A DNA stretch of 35,448 nt from Betaproteobacteria bacterium (GTDB lineage: Bacteria > Pseudomonadota > Gammaproteobacteria > Burkholderiales > SG8-39), in NCBI GenBank assembly GCA_029858545.1, contig JAOUFA010000003.1, forward strand, positions 1 to 35,448, in the 5' to 3' direction. The translations under genes and the position numbers were made by a program. The notes below the pieces were generated by a model. That model was not told the DNA's origin, did no database searches, and worked only from the letters and a program-made list of their open reading frames with translations. Below are positions 1-8,669 of this stretch, piece after piece. How positions within the stretch are numbered: position 1 is the stretch's first letter; each line of letters opens with the position of its first letter.

Positions 1-729
1 CGCGGTGACGCCTGCGAGCAGCACGCTGCGATCGTGGCCGAGCGCGCCCGGGTCGAGTCGCGACGCCGCGATCAGCGACTCGACCGCCCGCCGCGCCGAG
101 ATGCACGGCTGGCGCGTGCGCGCGGCGACCGGGCAGACGTAGTCGCGCCCGGCGAGCGGCTCGCGGATCAGCGCGCTGGTCCATCCGGACACGGCGCTGT
201 TGGGTCCGCCGCCGCGCACCAGCACCGCCGGCAGGCGCAGCGTCGCGCCGACCAGGAAGCCGCGCCGCGTGTAGTCGTTGATCAGGATCTCGCAGGCGAG
301 CTTTTGCGCGCCGTAGGAAAGGCGCGGCAGCGCCGGCGTGTCGTCGGTCACGGGATCGGGCAGCGTGCCGCCGTATACCGCGATCGAGGAAGTGAACACG
401 AAGCGCGGCGCGTGGCCGGCGATCCGGCAGGCCTCGAGCAGCTCGCGCGTCGCATCGAGGTTGACCCGGGTGCCGAGCTCGAAGTCCTGCTCCGCGCCGC
501 CCGAAACGAGCGAGGCGAGATGGAACACCGTCGCGGTGCCGCGGTCCACCAGGCCGCGCGCGAATCCGGGCGCGGTGAGATCGCCGGTGAGCACGCGCAG
601 CTTGGGACTGTCCGTCGCCAGCGGGTGTTGGTCGACGGCGACGATCTCGGTCGTGTCGGTGCGTGACGCGAGGGCGCGCAGCAGAGCGGAACCGAGTTGG
701 CCCGCGGCGCCGGTAACGAGGATTTTCAT
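1..729 (-). CDS. denD: NAD-dependent SDR, D-erythronate dehydrogenase (DenD)-like, C-terminus off the window
   Basis: Extended short-chain dehydrogenase/reductase of the NAD-dependent epimerase/dehydratase family. The 243 residues in the window begin MKILVTGAAGQLG, which gives the GxxGxxG dinucleotide-binding loop. A VFHLASLVSGGAEQDFELG block, the SYGAQK segment (the YxxxK catalytic pair) and a GGGPNSAVSGW / IREPLAG stretch follow, and this pattern resembles D-erythronate dehydrogenases. Known members oxidise D-erythronate at C2 to 2-oxo-erythronate, which a Hyi/OtnI-type isomerase then processes. A member of that isomerase family lies at 20558-21334 in this window, which supports the assignment. 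The gene runs off the left edge; the family is about 320 residues, so roughly a quarter is missing. It is divergent from the GMC gene across 205 bp. Substrate is inferred from resemblance only. Confidence 0.75.
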   Translation of the reverse strand, partial: MKILVTGAAGQLGSALLRALASRTDTTEIVAVDQHPLATDSPKLRVLTGDLTAPGFARGLVDRGTATVFHLASLVSGGAEQDFELGTRVNLDATRELLEACRIAGHAPRFVFTSSIAVYGGTLPDPVTDDTPALPRLSYGAQKLACEILINDYTRRGFLVGATLRLPAVLVRGGGPNSAVSGWTSALIREPLAGRDYVCPVAARTRQPCISARRAVESLIAASRLDPGALGHDRSVLLAGVTA

Positions 730-934
730 GGTGTGATCGCCTGAGTGCGCGCATTCTAAGCCAGCCGGCGGCATGGCTCGCGGCAGTTCGGGCGTGCGTG
801 TCGCGCGCGCCGTCGCTTGTCGCCGCCGGTCGGCTCGCCTATGATGTCGCGAACCTGGAAGCCGTCGTCAACGTTCGTGTTCGACCGCGCGCCGTATCGC
901 GGCCGGGGGGCAAGGAGCGGGGGGGCATGGAGAT

Positions 935-2569
935 ATGGGCGAAGCCCACCCGGTCGAGAGCTGGGATTTCATCGTCGTCGGTGCCGGCTCCGCGGGCTGC
1001 GCGCTCGCGGCGCGGCTGAGCGAGTCCGGCGCGCATCGCGTGCTGCTCGTCGAAGCCGGCGAGGACGATCGCTGGATCTGGTTGCGCATCCCGACCGGCG
1101 TCGCGCGCGTGCTGGTCGGAGAGCGTGCGGTCTGGCGCTTCCAGACCGAGCCCGAACCGGGGCTCGGCGGCAGAACGATCTTCTGTCCGCGCGGGCGCGT
1201 GCTCGGCGGAACCGCGGGCGTCAACGGCATGTTCTGGGTCTGGGGCTATCCTGCGGTGTTCGACGCCTGGCGCGCGGCCGGCAACACGGGCTGGGGCTAT
1301 GACGAGGTGGTGCCCCTGCTGCGGCGCATGGAAGCCTACGCGCGCGGGGATCCCGCGCGCCGCGGCCGGTCCGGGCCGCTCGCCGTCACCGCCTACGCGC
1401 CGCGCGACCCGCTCACCGACGCGTTTCTCGCGGCCTGCACGCAGGCCGGCATTCCCGAGAGCACCGACTACAACGCCGACGGTTGCGAAGGCGCCGGCGT
1501 GATGCAGTTCTCGACGAAGCGGGGGCTGCGCTGGGGCGTGCGCGAGGGTTACCTGCGGCCGGCGATGAAGCGCGGCAACCTGCGGGTGCTGACCGGCGCG
1601 CGCGCGACGCGCGTGCTCCTCGAGGGGGGCCGCGCGACGGGGGTCGAGATCCGGCACGGCGAGCGCCTGATCGCGCTGCGCGCGGCACGCGAAGTCGCGC
1701 TGTGCGCGGGCGCGTTCCAGTCGCCGCAGCTGCTCGAACTCTCGGGGATCGGCGATGCGCGCGTGCTGCAACGCCACGGCATCGAGGTGAAGCAGCCCCT
1801 CCCCTCGGTCGGCGAGAACCTGCGCGATCACTTGCAGGCGCGCGTCATGTTCGAAGCGCGCGGACTGGCGACGCTCAACGACATCCTGCCCAGCTTCTGG
1901 AAGAAGGCGAGGATGGCGCTGCGCTACGCGCTCTTTCGCGACGGCCTGATGAGCGTGCCGGGCGCGACCGCGCACGCCTACGCGCGGCTCGACCCGGCGA
2001 GCGCCCAGCCCGACGTCAAGCTGCAGTTGCACCATCTGACGAGCCCCGACGAGCGCAATCCGAAGCGCGTGCTGCTCGATGATTTCCCCGGCTTTTCGAT
2101 CGGCGTCGTCCAGCAGCAACCGGCATCGCGCGGCAGCGTCCACCTGCGCTCGGCCGATCCGTTCGATGCGCCGGAGATCCGCGCGAACTTCCTGTCGGCC
2201 GAAGAGGACCTGCGCGCCGTGATCGAAGGCGTGCGCCTCGCGCGGCGCGTGGCCGCGCAACCCGCGCTCGCGCGCTTCGTGGTACGCGAGGTGAGGCCCG
2301 GTCCGGGCTCCGCGTCCGACACGGAACTCGCCGACTACCTTCGAAGCACCATCTTCGGCTCCTACCACCAGGTGGGCACCTGCCGCATGGGCGCCGATGC
2401 CGACGCCGTGGTCGATCCGCGCCTGCGCGTGCGCGGCGTGGCGGGGCTGCGCGTCGCCGACGCGTCGGTGCTGCCGTCGATTCCGGCGTCGAACACCAAT
2501 GCCGCGGCGGTCCTGGTCGGCGAAAAGGCCGCCGAGCTGATGCTCGCGGACGCGAGGTCGGTCGCGTGA
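935..2569 (+). CDS. GMC-family FAD-dependent dehydrogenase (choline dehydrogenase-like)
   Basis: Flavoprotein of 544 residues in the glucose-methanol-choline oxidoreductase family, which oxidises an alcohol to an aldehyde or ketone using FAD. The N-terminus has the Rossmann motif VVGAGSAGCALAARLSE (about residues 14-30). Mid-protein it has the GMC signatures GGTAGVNGMFW and GAFQSPQLLELSGIG. The C-terminal active-site region includes YHQVGTCRMG (His478 is the likely catalytic His) and PASNTNAAA (Asn520/Asn522). There is no signal peptide, so it is probably cytoplasmic. The ATG at 935 is preceded by AAGGAG at 912-917, a rather long spacing. The stop overlaps the start of the next gene by 4 bp, so the two are translationally coupled. 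The substrate cannot be read from sequence. Confidence 0.9.
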   Translation: MGEAHPVESWDFIVVGAGSAGCALAARLSESGAHRVLLVEAGEDDRWIWLRIPTGVARVLVGERAVWRFQTEPEPGLGGRTIFCPRGRVLGGTAGVNGMFWVWGYPAVFDAWRAAGNTGWGYDEVVPLLRRMEAYARGDPARRGRSGPLAVTAYAPRDPLTDAFLAACTQAGIPESTDYNADGCEGAGVMQFSTKRGLRWGVREGYLRPAMKRGNLRVLTGARATRVLLEGGRATGVEIRHGERLIALRAAREVALCAGAFQSPQLLELSGIGDARVLQRHGIEVKQPLPSVGENLRDHLQARVMFEARGLATLNDILPSFWKKARMALRYALFRDGLMSVPGATAHAYARLDPASAQPDVKLQLHHLTSPDERNPKRVLLDDFPGFSIGVVQQQPASRGSVHLRSADPFDAPEIRANFLSAEEDLRAVIEGVRLARRVAAQPALARFVVREVRPGPGSASDTELADYLRSTIFGSYHQVGTCRMGADADAVVDPRLRVRGVAGLRVADASVLPSIPASNTNAAAVLVGEKAAELMLADARSVA

Positions 2570-4878
2570 GCCCGGCGCAGCCGCGCGGCAGGCTCGAGGA
2601 CGAACGGCTCCTGACCGGTGCCGGGCGCTACGTCGCCGACCGCTCCCTGGAAGGCCAGGCGTGGGCGCACTTCCTGCGCTCGGACCGCGCGCATGCGCGC
2701 ATCGTGTCGATCGACGCGGCGCGCGCGCGCGCGTTCCCGGGCGTGCTCGCGATCCTGACCGGAGAGGATGTCGTCGCCGCGGGGTTTCGTTCCCTGCCCA
2801 CGCTCATGCCGGTCAAGGGGCGGGGCGGGATGGCGCTCGCCGCCGCGCACCGCCCGGTGCTCGCGCTCGAGCGCGTGCGTTTCGTCGGCGAGCCGGTGGC
2901 GATCGTCGTCGCCGAGACGCGCGAGGCCGCGCAGGACGCGGCCGAGCTGATCGAGCTCGAGTGGGAGGAACTGCCCGCGGTCGTGCGCGGCGCGCAGGCG
3001 CTCGAGCCGGGCGCGCCGCTCGTGCACGCGGACATCGCCGGCAATCTCGCCTTCGACTTCGAGGCCGGCGACGCGGCCTCGGTCGAGGCCGGGTTCGCGC
3101 GCGCGGCGCGCCGCGTGCGCAGGGAAATCGATATCACGCGCGTGGTGGGCAATCCGATGGAGCCGCGCGGCGCGATCGGCGTGTACCGGGAGGACCGGGA
3201 CGGCACGGGGAGCGAGTGGACGCTCTACGCCTGCACCCAGGGCCCGTACCACATGCGCCAGCAGCTCTCGCAGGTGCTCGGCGCCCCGCTCGATCGCATC
3301 CGCCTCGTCGCCGAAGACGTGGGCGGCAGCTTCGGCGTGCACAGCAACATCTACCCGGAGGATTGCGCGGTCCTGCTCGCCGCGGCGCGCGTCGGCCGCC
3401 CGGTGAAGTGGGTGGCGAGCCGCTCCGAGACCTTTGTTTCCGACGAGCAGGGGCGCGACGTGCTCGCGACCGGCGAGCTCGCGCTCGACGCGAGCGGGCG
3501 CATGCTCGGCATGCGCTTTGCATGGGTGTCGAACCTCGGCGCGTACCCGACGCTGATCGGGCCGCTCGCCAACACGCTGGGCGCGAGCGCCTGTCTGTCC
3601 GGCGTGTACGACGTTCCGGCCTGCGTCCGCGCGCGGCTCGCCTACTCTCACACCGTTCCGACCGCCTCGTACCGCGGCGCGGGCCGGCCGGTGATGTCGT
3701 ACCTGATCGAGCGCCTGGTCGACGAGGCGGCCGCCGAGACCGGACTCGATCCGGCCGAGCTGCGCGCGAAGAACCTCGTTGCCGCGAACGCCTTTCCCTA
3801 CCGCGCGTCGAACGGCACCACCTACGATTGCGGGGACTTCCAGGCAGTGCTGCGCGGGGCGATGCAGGCCGCCGACTGGGCCGGCTTCGAGGCGCGCCGA
3901 CGCGCCTCCGAGTCCGCGGGACGGCTGCGCGGGCGCGGCATGGCGTGCTTCATCGAAGCCTCGGGCGCGGGCTTCATTCCTTCGGACCAGGTGCAGCTGC
4001 GCTTCGGCGCGAACGGCACGGTGACCCTGCGCACCGCGACGCATTCGCACGGCCAGGGGCACGAGACGAGCTTCGCGCAGATCGTCGCGTCGGCGCTGGG
4101 CGTGCCGATCGATCGGGTGCGGCTCGCGACCCCGGATGCCGAAGGTCCGCAGCTCACCGGCAACCTCACGAGCGGATCGCGCTCGCTCGCCGGGGTCGGA
4201 AGCGTGCTCCTGCTCGCGGCGCGCGCGGTCGTCGACAAGGCGCGGCCGCTCGCGGCGGCGGCGCTCGATGCGCCGGCCGGCGAGCTGGAATTCGCGGACG
4301 GCGCGTTCCGCGCCGGCGGCCGCGCGATCGGCATCGCCGAGCTCGCCGAGCGTCATGCGCGCGAAGCTCCCCACCCGCTCGACCTGGATTTCGAAGGCAA
4401 ATTCGGCGCGACCTTTCCCAATGGCTGCCACGTCGCCGAAGTCGAGATCGATCCGCACACCGGGGAGGCGCGCGTCGTCGCCTATACCGCCTGCGACGAT
4501 ATGGGCAGGATCGTCAACGAGGCGATCGTCGAGGGGCAGGTGCACGGCGGCATCGCGCAGGGCGCGGGCCAGGTGTTCGGCGAGCAGGCGGCATACGACA
4601 CGCATACCGGCCAGCTCGTCACCGGCAGCTTCATGGACTATGCGATGCCGCGCGCCGATCTGGTTTGCCGGCCGCGGCTCGTCGCGAGACCGGTGCCGAC
4701 GAGCGCCAATCCGCTCGGCGTGAAGGGCGCGGGCGAGGCCGGTACCACGGGCTCGCTGCCGGCGCTGATGAACGCGGTGTGCGACGCGCTGCGCGCGCGC
4801 GGGGCGGAGCGTTTCGACATGCCGGCATCGCCGGCACGGCTGTGGCGCGCGCTGCGGGACGCAACTCCGCGCGATTGA
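2566..4878 (+). CDS. Xanthine dehydrogenase-family molybdenum-binding (large) subunit
   Basis: Protein of 770 residues in the CoxL/XdhB-like large-subunit family that binds molybdopterin cytosine dinucleotide and hydroxylates or oxidises small organic substrates. It starts at GTG, overlapping the preceding stop. Order: N-terminal ald_Xan_dh hammerhead domain (RLEDERLLTGAGRYVADR), then MoCo-binding domains with GGSFGVHSN, SHGQGHETSFAQI and VKGAGEAGTTGS, where Glu724 is the expected catalytic base. The active-site loop reads SYRGAGR (residues 368-374). This is the form II type, not the AYRCSFR loop of true CO dehydrogenases, so CO oxidation is not supported. No [2Fe-2S] small subunit or FAD medium subunit is encoded nearby. 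Partners must come from elsewhere, or the GMC flavoprotein may take part; the latter is speculation. Confidence 0.88.
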   Translation: MSPAQPRGRLEDERLLTGAGRYVADRSLEGQAWAHFLRSDRAHARIVSIDAARARAFPGVLAILTGEDVVAAGFRSLPTLMPVKGRGGMALAAAHRPVLALERVRFVGEPVAIVVAETREAAQDAAELIELEWEELPAVVRGAQALEPGAPLVHADIAGNLAFDFEAGDAASVEAGFARAARRVRREIDITRVVGNPMEPRGAIGVYREDRDGTGSEWTLYACTQGPYHMRQQLSQVLGAPLDRIRLVAEDVGGSFGVHSNIYPEDCAVLLAAARVGRPVKWVASRSETFVSDEQGRDVLATGELALDASGRMLGMRFAWVSNLGAYPTLIGPLANTLGASACLSGVYDVPACVRARLAYSHTVPTASYRGAGRPVMSYLIERLVDEAAAETGLDPAELRAKNLVAANAFPYRASNGTTYDCGDFQAVLRGAMQAADWAGFEARRRASESAGRLRGRGMACFIEASGAGFIPSDQVQLRFGANGTVTLRTATHSHGQGHETSFAQIVASALGVPIDRVRLATPDAEGPQLTGNLTSGSRSLAGVGSVLLLAARAVVDKARPLAAAALDAPAGELEFADGAFRAGGRAIGIAELAERHAREAPHPLDLDFEGKFGATFPNGCHVAEVEIDPHTGEARVVAYTACDDMGRIVNEAIVEGQVHGGIAQGAGQVFGEQAAYDTHTGQLVTGSFMDYAMPRADLVCRPRLVARPVPTSANPLGVKGAGEAGTTGSLPALMNAVCDALRARGAERFDMPASPARLWRALRDATPRD

Positions 4879-4933
4879 CCCGGGGCGCGTGAGGCACGCG
4901 CTGCGCGCGCCTCACCCGGCGAACGCGAACAAC

Positions 4934-5087
4934 GGATAGGGAAATCAATGCGCCTCGAAAGTCTGAACAGCTTGCCTGCGCACGACAATCCCGCGCTGGA
5001 ACGCGCCCTGAGCGGTCTGCAATGCGCATTCTGTCAATCTCGCTCCATGACACCCGCCCGAAGAGGGCGATTGGAGCAGAGTCTAGT
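4934..5087. repeat. 154-bp dispersed repeat, copy 1
   Basis: First of three copies of a 154-bp element in this window. It begins GGATAGGGAAATCAAT and ends GGAGCAGAGTCTAGT. It differs from copy 2 at about 10 positions and from copy 3 at about 18, with no gaps. It lies between the molybdenum subunit gene and the PstS-like gene. Near its right end GCTCCA (5042-5047) pairs with TGGAGC (5072-5077), enclosing a second stem CGCCC / GGGCG (5055-5059 with 5065-5069). The minus strand is open from an ATG at 5029. The plus strand also carries a 53-codon frame (4948-5109), which the substitution pattern does not support as coding. Confidence 0.9.
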
Positions 5088-5293
5088 GGTAAGGAAGCGC
5101 GGCGTCTGAGGATGTCGTCCGGCGGCGACCATGGAATGCGAATCGCCACGAATACGGAGTGTAACGATGCGCAGTCCATCAGCAGCGCTGTCAAAGATTG
5201 TCATCGCTCCTGAGTACCCGCGCTCAGGTTCGTCTTGCGTGCTATTTATCCCAGCTCAATTTTTTCCCCCGCTGGATCGAACGGAGAACGCAA

Positions 5294-6076
5294 ATGAGCA
5301 TGGCAAGGCGAGCAATGATCGTGGTGGGAGCGGCCTGGGCGCTGCTCCCCGCGGCGCAGGCGCAAACCCTCGAAGTGTCGGGCGCGACCACGGTGCAGAA
5401 ACGCATTCTCGAACCCGGTGCGGAAGGCTTCAAGGCCGCGACCGGGATCGAGCTGAAGATCTACGGGCCCGGCACGGGCAAGGGCATGCTCGCGCTGCTC
5501 GAGGGCAAGGTTCCGGTGGCGGCGGCCGGCGAGGCGCTCGTGGACGCGATCGGCTCGGCGAAGAAAGCCGCCGCCGACGCCGGCAAGACGGTGAGCATTC
5601 CGTCCAACCTCATGTATCACACGGTCGCCTCAGACGACATCGTGGTGGTGGTGCACACGGGCAACCGTGTGAAGTCGCTCACCAGGGCGCAGGCCAAGGC
5701 GATCATGACCGGCAAGATCAAGAACTGGAAGGAAGTGCACGGCGCCGACCTGCCGATCAAGGTGGTCGCCGCGGCGCCCGGCCAGGCGGTGCGCAATGCG
5801 GTGCAGAAGGGACTGATGGATGGCGAGGAGTTCGGTCCCGGCACGGCCGACATCCGTACCGCGCTCGAGCAGTTGCGCGTGGTCGGCTCCAACCCGGGTG
5901 CGATCGGCGCGATGAGCGAGCCGGTGGTCAAGGAAAGCAACGAGAAGGTGAAAGCCGTCGCGGGCGTGCGCGTCGGCCGGCCGCTCGGCTTCGTGACCGT
6001 CGGCGCGCCCAACGCGAGCGCGCAGAAGCTCATCGATTTCTTCCATTCGCCGGCCGGCAAGAAGCTGATCAAGTAG
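5294..6076 (+). CDS. PstS-like periplasmic substrate-binding protein
   Basis: Secreted protein of 260 residues in the phosphate-ABC-transporter-type binding protein family (PBP-like fold). The start is the ATG at 5294, with GGAG 8 bp upstream. It gives a clean signal peptide ending near AAQAQ (about residue 24); in-frame codons further upstream give no signal. The mature part starts with SGATTVQKRILEPG and carries a PstS-like MTGKIKNWKEVHG segment. It is shorter than classical PstS (about 340 residues), as is common for orphan binding proteins. No permease or ATPase gene is next to it. The next gene, 29 bp on, is a chemoreceptor, so it may act as a periplasmic sensor that presents a ligand to that receptor. 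The ligand is unknown; phosphate or another oxyanion is possible. Confidence 0.85.
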   Translation: MSMARRAMIVVGAAWALLPAAQAQTLEVSGATTVQKRILEPGAEGFKAATGIELKIYGPGTGKGMLALLEGKVPVAAAGEALVDAIGSAKKAAADAGKTVSIPSNLMYHTVASDDIVVVVHTGNRVKSLTRAQAKAIMTGKIKNWKEVHGADLPIKVVAAAPGQAVRNAVQKGLMDGEEFGPGTADIRTALEQLRVVGSNPGAIGAMSEPVVKESNEKVKAVAGVRVGRPLGFVTVGAPNASAQKLIDFFHSPAGKKLIK

Positions 6077-6105
6077 CGCCACGCCTCGGCCAACGGAATC
6101 GCGTG

Positions 6106-7767
6106 ATGCTCACAAACCTGCGCGTAGGTGTGCGCCTCGGGCTGGCGTTCGGAACGCTGCTCGCGATGATGCTCGCCATCGCACTCATCGCCTGGTTCGC
6201 CCTCGGTCAATCCACGCTGCGCATTGACAATCTCGCCAACCGCGACCTGGGACGGCTCAGCGCGGCCGCCAGCATGGAAGTGGCACAGCTCACCCAGTCG
6301 GTCGCGATCCGCGACTTCGTGAGCGACGCCGACGTCGCGGCGCAAAAGCGCGCGCGCGAGCGCCTGACGCGCGGCCAGCAGACCTACGCAGACTCGGCGC
6401 AGTGGCTTGGCGAGCTCGCCAAGCAGACTTCCAACGCCGAGCTCACTGCGCTCGCCGACAAGCTGCGAGCCACGCAGGACAAGGTGGCGCAGCAGATCGG
6501 TATCGCGATCGACATGGTCGACAATGCCCAGTACGAGGAAGCGCGGCAGCACGTATTCCGGACCGTCGGCCCGCTGCAGACGCAGATCACCGAGGAGCTG
6601 CGCGCTCTCGCGGCGGCGAGCCACGCGCAGGCCGAGCGCACCGCGAACAACGCGCGCGACGCCTCGCGCGGCGCGGCCGCCTACATGATCAGCGCCATCC
6701 TTGCCGCCCTGTTGCTCGGCGCCGCGGCAACCTGGTGGCTGACGCACAGTATCACCCGACCGCTCAACGCGGCGGTCGCTGCCACCGAGCGGATCGCCGC
6801 GGGCGACCTGACCGGCGATATCCCGCCCGGCTCGGGGGACGAGACCGGGCGCGTGCTGGCGGCGCTCGCGCACATGAAGGCGAATCTCCACGAAGTCGCG
6901 GCGCGCATCCGCTCGGGCGCCGAATCGATCTCCCGCGCCTCGAACGAGATTGCGAGCGGCAATGACGACCTGTCGCACCGCACGGAGGAGCAGACTTCGT
7001 CGCTCGAGGAAACCGTTGCCAACGTCGAGGAGCTGACCGCGACGGTGCGGCAGAACAGCGACAACTCCAAGCGCGCGAGCGAGCTGGCGCTGCGCGCCGC
7101 CGGCGCCGCGGAGCAAGGCGGCAAGATCGTCGGCCAGGTGGTCGAGGCAATGAACGGCATGCACGCCACCTCGGGGCGCATGGCGGATATCGTCGGCGTC
7201 ATCGACGGCATCGCCTTCCAGACCAACCTGCTCGCGCTCAATGCCGCGGTCGAGGCCGCGCGCGCGGGCGAGCAGGGCAAGGGCTTCGCGGTGGTCGCCA
7301 CCGAGGTGCGTGCGCTCGCGCAACGCAGCGCCGAGGCGGCCAAGGAAATCCGCGGCCTGATCGGCGGCAGCATCGACCGGGTGCGCGCGGGCGCGCAGCT
7401 CGCCGACCAGGCGGGCACGGCGATCGGCGAGATCGTCCTCACGGCGACCGAGGTCTCGAACGTGGTGGCCGAAATCTCGAGCGCGAGCGCCGAGCAGCGC
7501 ACGGGCATCGAGCAAATCGGCCAGGCGATCACCCACATGGATGACATCACGCAGCGCAACGCCGCGATGGTCGAGGAGACGGCCGCCGCGACCGGCGCGC
7601 TGCGCGATCAGGCCGCGGGACTGCTTGAAACGGTCGGGTCGTTCAGGCTCGACCAGGCGGCCCAGGCGCCCGCAGCGCCCGAGCGTGTCCCCGCACCCGC
7701 CCCGCAGAGGCAGCCCGCCCGACTCGCGCCGCGCGCGGGCGACCTGCTGCCCCTCGCGGCGCGCTGA
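6106..7767 (+). CDS. Methyl-accepting chemotaxis protein
   Basis: Transmembrane chemoreceptor of 553 residues. It has TM1 at about 8-31, then a periplasmic helical sensor domain of about 155 residues rich in Ala/Gln/Glu (four-helix-bundle type). TM2 is at about 187-209, a HAMP domain follows (HSITRPLNAAVAATERI onward), and then the long methylation/signalling coiled coil. The signalling tip motif FQTNLLALNAAVEAARAGEQ and following GFAVVATEVRALAQRSA are intact, so it should couple to CheA/CheW. The tail is Pro/Ala-rich and lacks an NWETF-type CheR tether. The start is ATG 6106 (GTG 6103 is an alternative). It follows the PstS-like gene by 29 bp in the same direction, which suggests an operon and a binding-protein-dependent input. 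Confidence 0.93.
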   Translation: MLTNLRVGVRLGLAFGTLLAMMLAIALIAWFALGQSTLRIDNLANRDLGRLSAAASMEVAQLTQSVAIRDFVSDADVAAQKRARERLTRGQQTYADSAQWLGELAKQTSNAELTALADKLRATQDKVAQQIGIAIDMVDNAQYEEARQHVFRTVGPLQTQITEELRALAAASHAQAERTANNARDASRGAAAYMISAILAALLLGAAATWWLTHSITRPLNAAVAATERIAAGDLTGDIPPGSGDETGRVLAALAHMKANLHEVAARIRSGAESISRASNEIASGNDDLSHRTEEQTSSLEETVANVEELTATVRQNSDNSKRASELALRAAGAAEQGGKIVGQVVEAMNGMHATSGRMADIVGVIDGIAFQTNLLALNAAVEAARAGEQGKGFAVVATEVRALAQRSAEAAKEIRGLIGGSIDRVRAGAQLADQAGTAIGEIVLTATEVSNVVAEISSASAEQRTGIEQIGQAITHMDDITQRNAAMVEETAAATGALRDQAAGLLETVGSFRLDQAAQAPAAPERVPAPAPQRQPARLAPRAGDLLPLAAR

Positions 7768-8464
7768 GCAGGTTCAGCCCGTCGCGCCGCGCGCGCGCTT
7801 CCATTTCGCGCCGCAGGGCGACCGCACTGCTTGTGCCGTCGAGCGCGACATCGCCCCAGCCGATCGGCTCGCCTGCCGCCACCGCGCACAGCAGCTTACA
7901 GCCCTGCGCGAGACCGAGCGGCAGGCAGCCTCGCGCGAGCGAGTCGGCCGCCGGCATCAGGCGGCCCACGACCGTGTAGCCGCCCTCGCCATCGAGCAGT
8001 TCACCCGCATTGAGATCGCGCTTGGCGGTCGCGACCGCATCGGCGCCGAATCGGGTCGCGCAGCCGGTCGGCTCGCCGCGCAGGCCCACCGACGCCACCG
8101 ATATGCCGACCTCGAGCCCGATCAGGTGCCAGCGCTTGTAGAGGCACGCGTAGCGCCCGCTCGGGTCGGTCTTCACGCCGTACTCGGCGAAGCAGCGCCG
8201 GATGTACTCGGTCTCGCCCTCGAACACCACCCACACACCGAAGCGGATATCGTGGGGAATGGCGCGTCCGTCGCGCTCCAGCGAGGAGATCACCTCGACC
8301 TGCCCCTTGTGGTGCAACTGCCCGCCCTCCTCGCGCGGCCGCATGACGCACGGAATGTCGTCCACCGTCGCCGGCCGATAGGCGAGTCCCCACGGCGCGG
8401 GCGTGAGGCCGGTGGCATTGCACACCGCGGCGCTCTCGATCGCCGGCTTCGAGCCGTCGAGGAG
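7643..8464 (-). pseudogene. 5'-truncated SAF-domain NAD(P)-dependent oxidoreductase remnant
   Basis: The minus-strand frame from 8464 down encodes the C-terminal half of a homoserine-dehydrogenase-like / Gfo-Idh-MocA-type oxidoreductase with an SAF domain. Recognisable stretches are LDGSKPAIESAAVCNATGL, VEVISSLERDGRAIPHDIR, RRCFAEYGVKTDPSGRYA, GLEVGISVASVGLR and TAKRDLNAGELLDGEGGYT. The N-terminal NAD(P)-binding Rossmann half (about 230 residues in the family) is absent. The homology stops abruptly at the LDG codons, where repeat copy 2 begins. The reading frame stays open into the repeat, so an automatic caller would report a false chimeric protein. At the 3' end homology ends near REMEAR (about 7795), but the frame runs on to 7643, antisense to the chemoreceptor 3' end. 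The remnant cannot bind a dinucleotide and is almost certainly non-functional. Confidence 0.82.
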
Positions 8465-8618
8465 AGATAGGCAAATCAATCCTACCCTGAAGTTTGAACA
8501 GCTTGCCTGCGCACGACAATCCCGCGCTGGAACGCGCCCTGAGCGGTCTGCGATGCGCATTCTGTCAATCTCGCTCCATGACACCCGCCCGAAGAGGGCG
8601 ATTGGAGCAGAGTCTAGT
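8465..8618. repeat. 154-bp dispersed repeat, copy 2
   Basis: Same length and orientation as copies 1 and 3. Apart from the leftmost 30 bp (AGATAGGCAAATCAATCC...) it is almost identical to copy 1, including the right-end stem with GCTCCA / TGGAGC and the terminal GGAGCAGAGTCTAGT. It abuts the truncated end of the SAF-domain oxidoreductase on its left and the leader of the RidA gene on its right. Confidence 0.9.
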
Positions 8619-8669
8619 TTGTTGAGCCCGGGCAGGCAGTGGCGGCGAAGGACCTGCTCGCCGAGCCGG

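Noticed and set aside
2362..4605. Minus-strand open frame of 747 codons
   Set aside because: Antisense shadow of the well-supported GMC and molybdenum-subunit genes, with a low-complexity Arg/Ala/His-rich translation typical of high-GC DNA.
2566..4878. Identification as carbon monoxide dehydrogenase CoxL
   Set aside because: The active-site loop is SYRGAGR and not AYRCSFR, and no CoxM/CoxS genes are adjacent.
4948..5109. Plus-strand 53-codon frame starting ATGCGCCTCGAAAG in repeat copy 1, with a CxxC pair
   Set aside because: In copy 2 the start codon is lost. Differences to copy 3 hit second codon positions and change residues, and copy 3 has no matching stop. No ribosome binding site was seen.
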